Assembly (NCBI GenBank): GCA_016789605.1
Contig: JAEUQO010000464.1
Span: 1-44,810 of the forward strand
Direction: 5' to 3'
Source of the DNA: Acidobacteriota bacterium
GTDB lineage: Bacteria; Acidobacteriota; Blastocatellia; RBC074
Length of the DNA: 44,810 bases
In this document: positions 25,574 to 34,459 of the stretch, piece after piece
Position numbering within the stretch: position 1 is the stretch's first letter
Layout: each line of letters opens with the position of its first letter
Made by a program: the position numbers and the translations under genes
Notes under the pieces: generated by a model
Told to the model about the DNA's origin: nothing
Databases searched by the model: none
Seen by the model: only the letters and a program-made list of their open reading frames with translations

Positions 25574-26925
25574 TGGCGTTGATGGACGAACCAGCGCAAA
25601 ACGAAAATCACGGACAACGGCGCTTGCGCCGCGCCGGGCTGACAGGCGTTGTCACGCTGCTGGCCAGAGGCGTAACCGTCGGCATCGGATTGGTGACCTT
25701 GCCGCTGACTTCGCACTATCTGGGCAAAGAGCGATTCGGGTTGTGGCTAACCTTGAGCAGTTTTATCACCTGGATGGCGATCGCGGATTTTGGGCTGGCA
25801 AACAGTTTGATCAATGCGCTGTCTGCCGCTGATGGCAAAGACGACCGCCGCGCCGCGCAACAAGCTGTCGCCAGCGCTTTTTGGTTGGTTTTGGCGGTTG
25901 CTGTCGCAGTCATTCTTATCTGTTTGGCGCTTGCGCCGCTGGTGTCGTGGGAAAGAGTTTTCAACGTATCGTCTCCTGCTGCCGTGGCCGAAGCCGCGCC
26001 CGCGATGTTGGTCGTTCTGGTCATTTGCGCGTTGCGTTTGCCCGCTTCGCTGGTTGGTTGCGTGTATCAGGCTTACCAGGAAGGTTATCTGCATCAGCTT
26101 TGGAGCGGGTTGAGCGGTGTGCTCGGTGCGGCGGGATTGCTTCTGGCGATCAAACTGGAAGCTGGCTTGCCGTGGCTGGTGTTGGCGTTTTTGGGCAGCA
26201 TGCTGCTGGCTGATTTGTTGTCCGCAGCATATTTGTTTGGCTGGCGGCGCAGTTGGTTGCTGCCGCACCCGCAGCGCTTCAACAGTGCGGAAGCGCGCTG
26301 GTTGTTGCGACAAGGCGGCCAATTCTGGGTGGCACAGATGTCCGCCGTGTTGATGCTGCAAGTCGGGTTGTTTCTGGTTGCGCGTATGTTCGGCGCGGGC
26401 AGTGCGGCAGAGTACGGCACGACCTTGCGTCTTTGCACGCTGATTGGCGCAGTGCAAACCGCCTTTGTCGCGCCGTTGTGGGCCGCATACGGAGAAGCCG
26501 CCGCACGGCAGGATTTCGTCTGGCTGACGGGTACCTTTCGGCAATCGCTGCGCGTCAGTTTGTGGTGGGCCGTACCGATGGCGTTGTTGCTGCTGATCGG
26601 ATTGCCGTGGGCGTTTAAGTTGCTGGTGACGGCGGATGTGACTTCGAGCTGGCATTTGCGTCTGGCGTTGTTGACGGCTGAGATCGTCAATGCTGCCGCG
26701 CGTTGCGTTTCGACGTTGCTGAATGGTTTGGGCGCGGTTCGTTCGCAAGCGATCTTTGGACCGCTTGGCGGCGCCACGAATTTACTGCTGTCGTGGTTGC
26801 TAGGTCGCTGGTTAGGCGTGCCGGGCATCGCCTGGGCGACGGTGATCTGTCTGGTCATTTTTTGGCTCGGCGTGATGGGACGCGATGCCGCGTTGCGGTT
26901 ACGCGAAATGCACTATGCACGGTAA
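25573..26925 (+). CDS. Wzx-like polysaccharide flippase (MATE/MVF-type)
   Basis: From ATG 25573 (MALMDEPAQNEN) the product is 450 residues and almost wholly hydrophobic with about 12 membrane segments. Motifs near the start (LTGVVTLLARGVTVGIGLVT, PLTSHYLGKERFGLWLTLSS) match polysaccharide biosynthesis flippases, which move lipid-linked repeats across the inner membrane. A longer frame opening upstream at 25300 overlaps the aminotransferase and is not coding there; the ATG overlapping that gene's stop is the better start. A later ATG at 25582 is an alternative. Its end overlaps the next gene by 11 bases. Confidence 0.85.
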   Translation: MALMDEPAQNENHGQRRLRRAGLTGVVTLLARGVTVGIGLVTLPLTSHYLGKERFGLWLTLSSFITWMAIADFGLANSLINALSAADGKDDRRAAQQAVASAFWLVLAVAVAVILICLALAPLVSWERVFNVSSPAAVAEAAPAMLVVLVICALRLPASLVGCVYQAYQEGYLHQLWSGLSGVLGAAGLLLAIKLEAGLPWLVLAFLGSMLLADLLSAAYLFGWRRSWLLPHPQRFNSAEARWLLRQGGQFWVAQMSAVLMLQVGLFLVARMFGAGSAAEYGTTLRLCTLIGAVQTAFVAPLWAAYGEAAARQDFVWLTGTFRQSLRVSLWWAVPMALLLLIGLPWAFKLLVTADVTSSWHLRLALLTAEIVNAAARCVSTLLNGLGAVRSQAIFGPLGGATNLLLSWLLGRWLGVPGIAWATVICLVIFWLGVMGRDAALRLREMHYAR

Positions 26926-27634
26926 CGATCTGGCGCTGGTGTTGACCGGCACAATCATTCCCAATGCGCCGTTTACCGCGCACGCCGATCCGCAAACGCG
27001 TCGCCGCGAATATCTGGCCGCGCTGGGATTTTATCGTCAATTTGCGCCGGTCTACTTTTTAGAAAACTCCGGCTATGCGCTGCACAACGACGCGGAGTTT
27101 GCGGCGCTTTCCGGCGTCGAACTGCGCTCACAGCCGTTGTCTTCGGCGGCAGAACGCGGCAAAGGCTATCAGGAATTTGAAATGCTCGACGGCTGGCTGG
27201 CGAGCGAAGCGCAACCGCCTGCGCGTTGGGTGAAAATCACCGGGCGGTATTTCTTTCGCAATTTTGGCAGGCTGTGGGCGAATTGCCAGCGCGCACGCAA
27301 CGCGGATTTGCTCATTGATCGTTGCGCGCGGTCGCATTGGGCGCGCAGCTATCTGTTTTGTGTCACCACCGATTTTTATCGGCGGCAGCTGGCGGGCATT
27401 TATCAGGAATGCGACGACGCGCAGGGCGATTACATCGAACGCGTGTTGTATCGTCGCCTGGCCGCATTGCCCGAAGCGCGCGTTCGGTTATTTGCCAGCG
27501 AACCGCGTTTGACCGGCGTCAGCGGCACCACGGCCGAAAGCATTGAAACAGACGCCCGACGGTATGTCGTCAAACGCATTCTACGCAAACTGAATTACGC
27601 GCTAGATCGCCGTCAGCTTTGGTACACCACGTAA
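26915..27634 (+). CDS. Unclassified cluster protein, possible glycosyltransferase
   Basis: From ATG 26915 the product is 239 residues and soluble. It begins with a short beta strand (LALVLTGTIIPN) and has a repeated-aromatic middle with the motif KITGRYFFRNF (about 101-111). That motif resembles the K-x-T/S-G-R-Y block seen in some nucleotide-sugar transferases. No DxD metal motif is certain; CVTTDFYRR and CDDAQGDYIER are candidates. It starts inside the flippase gene and ends two bases before a GT2 gene, strongly suggesting a cluster function. I cannot assign a family; a GT-A-like transferase is an inference. Confidence 0.55.
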   Translation: MHGNDLALVLTGTIIPNAPFTAHADPQTRRREYLAALGFYRQFAPVYFLENSGYALHNDAEFAALSGVELRSQPLSSAAERGKGYQEFEMLDGWLASEAQPPARWVKITGRYFFRNFGRLWANCQRARNADLLIDRCARSHWARSYLFCVTTDFYRRQLAGIYQECDDAQGDYIERVLYRRLAALPEARVRLFASEPRLTGVSGTTAESIETDARRYVVKRILRKLNYALDRRQLWYTT

Positions 27635-27635
27635 C

Positions 27636-28463
27636 ATGAACTGGCCGAAGATTTCTATCATCACCCCGTCGTTCAATCAGGCGCACTTTCTGGAGCGCAC
27701 CATGCGCAGCGTGCTCGATCAGGGGTATCCCAATCTGGAATACATCGTCATTGACGGCGGCAGCACCGACGGCAGCGTCGCGCTGTTGGAAAAATACAGC
27801 GACCGGTTGGCGTATTGGGTCAGCGAAAAAGATCGCGGACAATCACACGCGCTCAACAAAGGCTTTCAGCGTGCGACGGGCGACATCATCGGCTGGCTGA
27901 ATTCCGACGATTTGTATTGCCCTCAAGCGTTGCAACGCGTCGGCGAAGCTTATCTGGAAAGCCCCACGGACGAAGTCTGGTACGGCGGCATTTACATCGT
28001 GGATCAGGAAGATCGCGTGTTGAATGCGTTATGGCCATTGCCGCCTGATCCGCAATACACGGTGTTTGTCGGATTGGACATTCACCAGCAAGGATTGTTC
28101 TGGCGGCGCGATTTGATGCAGCGCATCGGTTTTTTGGATGAATCGCTGGATTTCGCGATGGACTGGGATTTCATTATTCGGTTGTTGCTGGCCGGACGTT
28201 TTCGCTGCATACGGCATCATTTGGGAATGTTCCGTTTGCACGAAGCGGCCAAGACGGCGAATTTGTCTGAGGTCGGCGCGCGCGACAAACAATTGTTGCT
28301 GGAACGTTATGGTTCGTTGTTTCCCACGAGGTTGCCGCGCGAGCCGCACCGCCTGTTGTTGCGTGCGCGCCGTTTTGGGCGTGTGGCGTGGGATGCGCCC
28401 GCTTCGTATTTGTGGTTCAAGCTGGCGCGCAGTTTGGGACTGGCCGCCCAGCCGCGCTGGTAA
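27636..28463 (+). CDS. Glycosyltransferase family 2
   Basis: The 275-residue enzyme begins with SIITPSFNQAHFLERTMRSV, continues with VIDGGSTDGS, SEKDRGQSHALNKGF and GWLNSDDLYCP, the GT2 GT-A fold with its DxD-type metal motif (SDD). It probably adds one sugar to a lipid-linked repeat at the inner face of the membrane. Donor and linkage cannot be read from sequence. It follows the unclassified protein with a one-base gap and shows no strong ribosome site of its own, so translation is probably coupled. Confidence 0.9.
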   Translation: MNWPKISIITPSFNQAHFLERTMRSVLDQGYPNLEYIVIDGGSTDGSVALLEKYSDRLAYWVSEKDRGQSHALNKGFQRATGDIIGWLNSDDLYCPQALQRVGEAYLESPTDEVWYGGIYIVDQEDRVLNALWPLPPDPQYTVFVGLDIHQQGLFWRRDLMQRIGFLDESLDFAMDWDFIIRLLLAGRFRCIRHHLGMFRLHEAAKTANLSEVGARDKQLLLERYGSLFPTRLPREPHRLLLRARRFGRVAWDAPASYLWFKLARSLGLAAQPRW

Positions 28464-28504
28464 TTGAGGCTGCTGCAAGCTACTGACTTACGCAAAACGA
28501 TTGA

Positions 28505-29548
28505 ATGGCAGAATGGAGACTGAAAACTCCGGTCGGGTTGATCATTTTCAATCGGCCAGAAACGACGGCGCGTGTGCTGGCGGCGATTCGCCAGGTGCGC
28601 CCGCCGAAGCTGTTTGTTTCAGCCGATGGCCCGCGTCCGAACCGCCCCGGCGAAGCTGAAAAATGCGCCGCGACACGTGCCGTGATCGCGTCGGTGGATT
28701 GGGAGTGCGAAGTCTTTACCAATTACTCCGACGCCAATCTCGGTTGTGGGTTGGGCGAAGCGTCGGGCTTTAGCTGGGTGTTTGAACACGTGCCCGAGGC
28801 GATTTTTCTGGAAGATGACACGCTGCCGCATCCCAGTTTTTTTCGGTTTTGCGAAGAGTTGCTGGCACGCTATCGCGACGATGAACGCGTGATGCATATT
28901 TCCGGCACGAATTTGTCGCTGGCGGAATGCGCCGGACAGGCAAGCTATCGGTTTTCGCGCTATCCGTTTTGTTGGGGCTGGGCTTCGTGGCGGCGCGCGT
29001 GGCGGTTTTACGATCTGCAAATTCAGCGGTTGCCCGAAATTGTCGCCGACGGTTGGTTAGCGAAACTTTGGCCCGACAAACGCACGGCGGATTTCTGGCT
29101 GCGGCACTTTGCTTCGGTGCACAATCAACCGCATCCGCACACCTGGGATTACCAATGGATTTTGGCGATCTGGTTGCAACACGGATTGAGCATCATTCCG
29201 AAAACCAATCTGGTGACCAACATCGGATTTGGCAATGACGCGACGCATACGCTGGGATTGCCGGGCGCATTGCGGGCATTGAATGCGCGGCATCCGTGGT
29301 TGCGTTACGGCAAATTGCCTGAGCTATATTCGTGGCTGAGCCAGACGGCGCTCTTGGGCGAAACGTTTCGTCGTCTGGACGGCAGCCGATACAGCAATGT
29401 CGCTTGGGGCGAAATGGACTTCCCGCTGCAACATCCGCCGTTTGTCGTGCGCGATGCCGACGCGGACGAACTGTTGCAACGGAACAATTACGAAGGCGGA
29501 AAACTGGGCAGCCTGAAACGAATCTTGCGCGAGAAATTGCTCGGCTAA
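28505..29548 (+). CDS. GT-A-type nucleotide-diphospho-sugar transferase (HlpA/GnT-I-like)
   Basis: The 347-residue protein starts with TPVGLIIFNRPETTARVLAA and has FVSADGPRPNRPGE, NLGCGLGEASGFSWVF, and a DxD-like EDDTLPHPSFFRFCEELL. A WGWASWRRAW motif follows, then HTWDYQWILAIW and NIGFGNDATHT. This set is typical of a bacterial family often annotated as hemolytic protein HlpA-like or GT2-related, resembling GnT-I-type transferases. The sugar is unknown. It begins about 40 bases after the GT2 gene. Confidence 0.8.
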   Translation: MAEWRLKTPVGLIIFNRPETTARVLAAIRQVRPPKLFVSADGPRPNRPGEAEKCAATRAVIASVDWECEVFTNYSDANLGCGLGEASGFSWVFEHVPEAIFLEDDTLPHPSFFRFCEELLARYRDDERVMHISGTNLSLAECAGQASYRFSRYPFCWGWASWRRAWRFYDLQIQRLPEIVADGWLAKLWPDKRTADFWLRHFASVHNQPHPHTWDYQWILAIWLQHGLSIIPKTNLVTNIGFGNDATHTLGLPGALRALNARHPWLRYGKLPELYSWLSQTALLGETFRRLDGSRYSNVAWGEMDFPLQHPPFVVRDADADELLQRNNYEGGKLGSLKRILREKLLG

Positions 29549-29572
29549 CTCCCGCACGAAAGCAGGAACGCA

Positions 29573-31033
29573 ATGAGGTCAGATGTAAGTCAAATCATCT
29601 TGTTATTGATCGCGGTGCTTGTGCCGTTGCTGTTGTTCAAATTCAAACGGCACGATCTCTTGCTCAGTTGGGTGTGTCTGACGCTCTTTGTGCAGTTGTT
29701 CGACACAACGATTCTGACGAACCTGCCCGCCGGGCGTATCGTCGGATTGATGTATTTGCCCGTGGCGCTCAAACACTTTCGCCATTGGGTCAAATATCGC
29801 CCGGCGCAAGCCTGGCTGCTCAATTACGGGTACTTGCTGATTTTGGGCGTGCTCTTCGGATTTCTATGGCCCTGGCCTGACAGCACGATGATGCGCCCGT
29901 TTACGCTGACCGCGCCGGGACGCACGCTGGTCTATTCCATTCGTATGATCAGCGACATCTCGCTGACGGTGTATATCGCCGAACAATTGCGCATTCCCGG
30001 GCGGCTCTATCTGTTAGGGCGTGCGCTGGTGGCAGGCACTTCGCTTTCGGCGTTGGCGGGCCTGTTCACGATGTTCACCGGCATTGACCTGGTGTATCTG
30101 ATCACCGATTTCGAAGAGCAATTTCTGACCGCTGAACGCGCGCACGGTTTGAGCGCTGAACCGCGCGGATTGGGCTTGGCATGTGCATACGGGCTGATGA
30201 TTTTGCTGGTCGGACAACGCAAACTCTTTCGTTTGTGGCCGTTGTTGGTGGTCGTCAATTTGGCGGGGTTGTTCAGTACGGCTTCGACCAGTGCGCTGGT
30301 CTTGCTGACCGCAGGCATCGTGACGGGCTGGGTGTTTTTCTCCAATCGCACGCGCGGCGCGATTCTCTTTTTGGGCCTGGCTGCGGCATTGCTGATTTTC
30401 GCGGCTTCGATCTTTCTGCCGACGCAATTCAACTCCGCCGTCCAAACCATTCAGGCGCGCATTGATCCTTCGGTGAAATTAAACGGCATTCCGCCGGGCA
30501 CTTTCGGCCAGGAAATCGCATATCGGTTGGACGTGTTCGATGCCAGCGCCATGCTCTTTTTCCTGGAAGAACCGTTTTATGCATTGGTCGGAACGGGGCC
30601 GGGATTGGTTTCGTTGCCGGCTTCGTATCACGTGCCGCCCGGACTTTACAGCGCCATCTGGACGCCGGAAGTCGGCGTCAACAGTTTGCCGTTCCATGGC
30701 ATTTTGCTGGAAATCTCCAATGGCGGATTGCTGGGCGTTTTGCTGTGGATTGCGCAAGTGATTTTGTGTTGGCTGGCCTTGCGGCACCTCGCCAATCGCC
30801 AGGAAGACACGCGCGCGATGGATGAATGGTCGTTTGCCTGGGCGGTGTTTTTGATCGGCACCGTGTTTTACGTCGTGCAGATCAGCATTTCACCGGTTTG
30901 GAGCGTGATGCTGGGTATCGGCTGGGCCGCAGTTCGTCTGGTGCGCGAAAACGAAGAGCAACTGGTTTATGCCTTGCGGCGGCAAGCGCGCGACGCAGGG
31001 TATTTCAATCCGGCGCTTGATCGTTTTCGTTGA
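29573..31033 (+). CDS. Second Wzy/ligase-like polytopic membrane protein
   Basis: The 486-residue protein is strongly hydrophobic with about 10-12 predicted membrane segments. It shows O-antigen polymerase-like features: SAEPRGLGLACAYGLMILLV, STASTSALVLLTAGIVTGW, a large loop around ALVGTGPGLVSLPASYHVPP, and FHGILLEISNGGLLGVLLW. It is a better candidate for the Wzy polymerase than for a ligase because it sits among the glycosyltransferase genes, but this is inference. Another such protein is at 23126-24442. It starts 24 bases after the previous gene; AGGAA at 29562-29566 is a weak ribosome site. Confidence 0.75.
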   Translation: MRSDVSQIILLLIAVLVPLLLFKFKRHDLLLSWVCLTLFVQLFDTTILTNLPAGRIVGLMYLPVALKHFRHWVKYRPAQAWLLNYGYLLILGVLFGFLWPWPDSTMMRPFTLTAPGRTLVYSIRMISDISLTVYIAEQLRIPGRLYLLGRALVAGTSLSALAGLFTMFTGIDLVYLITDFEEQFLTAERAHGLSAEPRGLGLACAYGLMILLVGQRKLFRLWPLLVVVNLAGLFSTASTSALVLLTAGIVTGWVFFSNRTRGAILFLGLAAALLIFAASIFLPTQFNSAVQTIQARIDPSVKLNGIPPGTFGQEIAYRLDVFDASAMLFFLEEPFYALVGTGPGLVSLPASYHVPPGLYSAIWTPEVGVNSLPFHGILLEISNGGLLGVLLWIAQVILCWLALRHLANRQEDTRAMDEWSFAWAVFLIGTVFYVVQISISPVWSVMLGIGWAAVRLVRENEEQLVYALRRQARDAGYFNPALDRFR

Positions 31034-31093
31034 CCTGCGCGGTCTGGGCTGGCAAACAGCGACACAAACCTCTGTGCAATTCACACGTGCCTG

Positions 31094-32263
31094 ATGAAAA
31101 TCGTAGTTGACGCGACCGCCGCCATCAGCGGCGGCAAGTTGTACCTTAATCAGTTGTTGCCGCAATGGGCGCGTCTGGCCGACGGGCACGAATTCATCAT
31201 CTTTCATTGGGGCGATTTTGATCAGTTTGCCTTGCCTGAATCGCGCGCGCATTTTCGCTTTCATCGCGTGCGTTTGCCCTGGGCAGCCAAAGGGGCCAGC
31301 GCCAGCATCTTGCGCATGTTGTGGCGTGTGTTTGTCCTGCCGTTTCATTTGCGCCGTCTTCGCCCACAGCTTTTCTTTTCCAATGCCGGCTCATTGCCGG
31401 GCTGGAAACCTCGTGCCACCAAAAGCGTGATTGCCCTGCACAATTGCATGCCGCTTTGCCAGGAATTGATTGCAGAAGAATCCACCGTTCTGCGCTGGCG
31501 ATTGCGAATGTTGCGGCGCTTTATGGGCCGCAGCGTACAACGCGCTGATGCCGCCATCGTTTTTAGCACGGACATGAAAAACCGGCTGGTGGATTCGTTT
31601 GGGCCATTGGCGCACGAACCTGAAGTCGTGTTTCACGGCGTAGACTGGGGCGCAGAGGAACGACGCACTTCGCTGGATGAAAATGCCTTGGCGCATTTGG
31701 GGGTGAACCGTCCGTATTTGCTCTACGTTTCGCAATTTCACCGTTACAAAAATCTGTTGCGCCTGCTTGAAGCTTTTGCCGTGTTGGCGGCCAAACATCC
31801 GCAATTGTCGTTGGTACTGGTTGGGGTTGCGGCTGATCCGCATTATTGGCGCGAAGTCGAAGATGCGCTGACGCGTCTGTCGTTGCGTGAACGGGTCATC
31901 CACTTGGCACACTGCCCGCGCGAACAACTGATTAACCTGTATCTCGGCGCGCAGGTTTTTGTGCAGCCGTCGTTGTCAGAATCGTGTTCGTTTCCGTTGT
32001 TGGAGGCACTGGCTTTGGGCGTGCCTGCGGCTGCGGCACGGGCAACCGCGTTGCCCGAAATGGCCGGAGACGGCGCGTCTTACTTCGATCCATATCAACC
32101 GGCGGACATCGCGGCGGTTGTTGATCGCCTGTTGTGGGATGAAGATTGGCGCGGCGAATTGCGTCAAAACGCCATCACGCAAGCGGCGAAATTTTCCTGG
32201 GCCGAGACCGCTCGTCGCACTTTGCGGGTTTGCGAACGCGTGGGGCGAGAGCCACACACCTAA
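31094..32263 (+). CDS. Glycosyltransferase family 4 (GT-B fold)
   Basis: The 389-residue enzyme has the GT4 C-terminal half: RPYLLYVSQFHRYKNLLRLL, LSLVLVGVA and the E-x7-E motif in QPSLSESCSFPLLEALALG. The N-terminal half begins KIVVDATAAISGGKLYLNQL. These retaining enzymes usually transfer from nucleotide sugars such as GDP-mannose or UDP-sugars. Two Glu in ESCSFPLLE are the expected donor-binding residues. It follows the second Wzy-like gene after 60 bases. Donor and linkage are not predictable. Confidence 0.9.
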   Translation: MKIVVDATAAISGGKLYLNQLLPQWARLADGHEFIIFHWGDFDQFALPESRAHFRFHRVRLPWAAKGASASILRMLWRVFVLPFHLRRLRPQLFFSNAGSLPGWKPRATKSVIALHNCMPLCQELIAEESTVLRWRLRMLRRFMGRSVQRADAAIVFSTDMKNRLVDSFGPLAHEPEVVFHGVDWGAEERRTSLDENALAHLGVNRPYLLYVSQFHRYKNLLRLLEAFAVLAAKHPQLSLVLVGVAADPHYWREVEDALTRLSLRERVIHLAHCPREQLINLYLGAQVFVQPSLSESCSFPLLEALALGVPAAAARATALPEMAGDGASYFDPYQPADIAAVVDRLLWDEDWRGELRQNAITQAAKFSWAETARRTLRVCERVGREPHT

Positions 32264-32290
32264 CCACTGTCGTCAGTCGAAAAGGAGCGC

Positions 32291-33283
32291 GTGGTGACAT
32301 TTCAAGCAGAGTTCGAAAATCGGCGTGTGTTGATCACGGGCGCGCTGGGCTTTATCGGATCGAACCTGGCGCGTCGGTTGGTGGAATTGGGCGCGCAGGT
32401 TTTGTTGATTGACAGTCTGATTCCCGAATACGGCGGCAATCTGTTCAACATCGCCGGGCTGGAAGATCGTGTGCGTTTGAATATCTCTGACGTGCGCGAT
32501 GCGCACAGCATGCGATACTTGGTGCAAGGCCAGGATTATTTGTTCAATCTGGCAGGCCAGACCAGCCATATGGATTCGATGCAGGACCCTGACACTGATC
32601 TGGAAATCAATTGCCGCGCACAACTTTCCATTCTCGAAGCCTGTCGCAAATACAACCCACAGATCAAAGTCGTTTTTGCCAGTACGCGCCAACTGTATGG
32701 CAAACCGGATTATTTGCCGGTAGACGAAAAGCACCTGCGCCGCCCTGTTGATGTCAACGGCATCAACAAAATGGCGGGCGAGTGGTATCACATTCTGTAT
32801 AACAACGTGTATGGTTTGCGCGCTTGTTCCTTGCGACTGACCAACACTTACGGGCCGCGCATGCGCGTGAAAGATGCGCGCCAGACTTTTTTGGGCGTTT
32901 GGTTGCGGTTGTTGGTTGAAGGAAAGCCGTTTGAAGTTTGGGAAGGCCATCAGTTGCGTGATTTCACCTATGTGGATGATGCGGTCGAAGCGTTCTTGCT
33001 GGCGGCGATGAGCGAGGCTTCCAATGGAGAAATCTTCAATTTAGGCGGAGAACCGGTTGTCAGCTTGAAGGAACTGGCTGACTTGATGATCGAAGTAAAT
33101 GGCGGTGGTGAATATGTGACGCGTTCATATCCCGCCGACCGCAAACGCATAGACATCGGCGATTTTTATGCGGATTACACTTACATTCGCCGGACGTTGG
33201 GATGGGAACCCAAAGTCCATCTGCGCGAAGGGGTGCGCCGCGCCATTGAGTTTTATCGTGCGAATTTGCCGCATTACGTATGA
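32291..33283 (+). CDS. NAD-dependent epimerase/dehydratase-like SDR with Tyr replaced by Asn
   Basis: The 330-residue extended SDR binds NAD(P) through TGALGFIGSN and shows NLAGQTSHMDSM, FASTRQLYG and LTNTYGPRMR, like sugar-nucleotide epimerases or dehydratases. The usual Y-x3-K is NGINK (N156 and K160 from GTG 32291), so the catalytic tyrosine is missing while lysine is kept. The start is GTG at 32291 or 32294, after AAAGGAG at 32281-32287; 32294 gives better spacing. The stop overlaps the ATG of the final aminotransferase, suggesting they act in sequence, a keto-sugar followed by amination. The activity is uncertain because of the replaced residue. Confidence 0.82.
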   Translation: MVTFQAEFENRRVLITGALGFIGSNLARRLVELGAQVLLIDSLIPEYGGNLFNIAGLEDRVRLNISDVRDAHSMRYLVQGQDYLFNLAGQTSHMDSMQDPDTDLEINCRAQLSILEACRKYNPQIKVVFASTRQLYGKPDYLPVDEKHLRRPVDVNGINKMAGEWYHILYNNVYGLRACSLRLTNTYGPRMRVKDARQTFLGVWLRLLVEGKPFEVWEGHQLRDFTYVDDAVEAFLLAAMSEASNGEIFNLGGEPVVSLKELADLMIEVNGGGEYVTRSYPADRKRIDIGDFYADYTYIRRTLGWEPKVHLREGVRRAIEFYRANLPHYV

Positions 33284-34407
33284 CGATGATTTTGCAATCT
33301 GATCCGAAAGCCAGTTATCTGGCGCATCAAGCTGCGATAGACGCTGCGTTGCAAGAGACTCTTGCCAGCGGTTGGTACATTCTGGGGCAGCAGGTGCAGA
33401 CTTTTGAACAAGAGTTTGCCGCGTATCTGGGAGCCGCAAACTGCATCGGTGTGGCGAATGGCACCGATGCGCTGGTGTTGGCATTGCGCGCTTGCAACGT
33501 CGGGGCAGGGGATTGGGTGATTACGGTTGCTCACACCGCAGTCGCCACCGTGGCTGCCATCGAACTGACGGGCGCGATTCCGCTGTTGGTGGATATTGAC
33601 CCGGTAACTTTCACCATTGATCCGGTACAGACGGAAGAGGCCATCCGATTGCACGCCGGAAAAGTCAAAGCCATCATCGCCGTGCATCTGTACGGTCATC
33701 CGGCTGCAATGACAACGCTGCTGGAAATCGCGCAGCGCTATGACATCAAACTAATCGAAGATTGTGCACAGGCGCACGGCGCGCAATTTCAAAATCGTGC
33801 AGTCGGTGGTTGGGCAGATATCGCCGCCTTTAGCTTTTATCCGACCAAAAACCTGGGAGCGCTCGGCGATGGCGGCGCTGTCGTGACAAATGATGCTGCA
33901 CTGGCAGAACGCGTGCGGTTGTTGCGTGAATACGGCTGGCGCGAACGCTATATCAGCGAAATCACGGGGATGAATTCGCGGCTGGACGAACTGCAAGCGG
34001 CAGTGTTGCGCGTCAAATTGCGCGCCTTGGCTGAAGAAAACGCTCGCCGTCGGCATTTGGCGTCGCTCTATGACGCGGCGTTGGCCAATACTTCATTGGT
34101 GTTGCCGCAAACATGGCCAGACGTTTTGCACGTATTTCATCAATACGTCGTGCGCTGCGAAAGACGTGACGAATTGCGCGCCGCGCTTCGTCAGCAAGGC
34201 ATCGGCAGCTTGGTTCATTATCCAGTGGCAATTCACCAGCAACCCGCTTACCGAAACCGAATCCCTGTATATCGAGACTCGTTGCCAAATACCGAGGTTG
34301 TCGCTTCGCAAGTGCTTAGCTTGCCAATGTATCCGCAACTAACAGACGAACAGATCGCTATGATTGCGGATGTCGTCCAACGCTCCTTGCAAGATTTTGC
34401 CGATTAG
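33280..34407 (+). CDS. Second DegT/DnrJ/EryC1/StrS aminotransferase
   Basis: The 375-residue enzyme has TLASGWYILGQQVQTFEQEF, GVANGTDALVLALRA, AVHLYGHPAAMTTLLEIA, LIEDCAQAHGAQF and PLP lysine K190 in SFYPTKNLGALGDGG. This type is close to FdtB/QdtB/VioA-like sugar aminotransferases acting on dTDP- or UDP-keto sugars. It begins in the ATGA overlap with the SDR gene, so both are translationally coupled, and is the last gene of the cluster. I see no convincing terminator between it and perR. Confidence 0.9.
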   Translation: MTMILQSDPKASYLAHQAAIDAALQETLASGWYILGQQVQTFEQEFAAYLGAANCIGVANGTDALVLALRACNVGAGDWVITVAHTAVATVAAIELTGAIPLLVDIDPVTFTIDPVQTEEAIRLHAGKVKAIIAVHLYGHPAAMTTLLEIAQRYDIKLIEDCAQAHGAQFQNRAVGGWADIAAFSFYPTKNLGALGDGGAVVTNDAALAERVRLLREYGWRERYISEITGMNSRLDELQAAVLRVKLRALAEENARRRHLASLYDAALANTSLVLPQTWPDVLHVFHQYVVRCERRDELRAALRQQGIGSLVHYPVAIHQQPAYRNRIPVYRDSLPNTEVVASQVLSLPMYPQLTDEQIAMIADVVQRSLQDFAD

Positions 34408-34421
34408 ATGAAAAAAAGTGC

Positions 34422-34450
34422 TTGACTGGTTCTATATTTAGACTTATTCT
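34422..34450 (+). promoter_or_regulatory. Promoter of perR
   Basis: TTGACT (34422-34427) and TATTCT (34445-34450) are 17 bp apart. Transcription would start near 34457, only about three bases before the ATG, so the message may be leaderless. The -10 lies inside the PerR-type box at 34438-34452. Confidence 0.7.
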
Positions 34451-34452
34451 AG
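34438..34452 (+). promoter_or_regulatory. PerR-type operator at perR
   Basis: TTAGACT-T-ATTCTAG has the 7-1-7 dyad of PerR/Fur-family boxes and matches the TTATAATNATTATAA consensus in 10 of 14 positions. It covers the perR -10, so bound PerR would block its own promoter. A near-identical copy lies before ahpC at 34930-34944. Confidence 0.65.
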
Positions 34453-34459
34453 TTTTGCG

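Noticed and set aside
25747..26748. 333-residue antisense open frame opposite the flippase gene
   Set aside because: Arg/Gln/Asn-rich shadow with no motif and no ribosome site; the plus strand encodes a 12-helix flippase.
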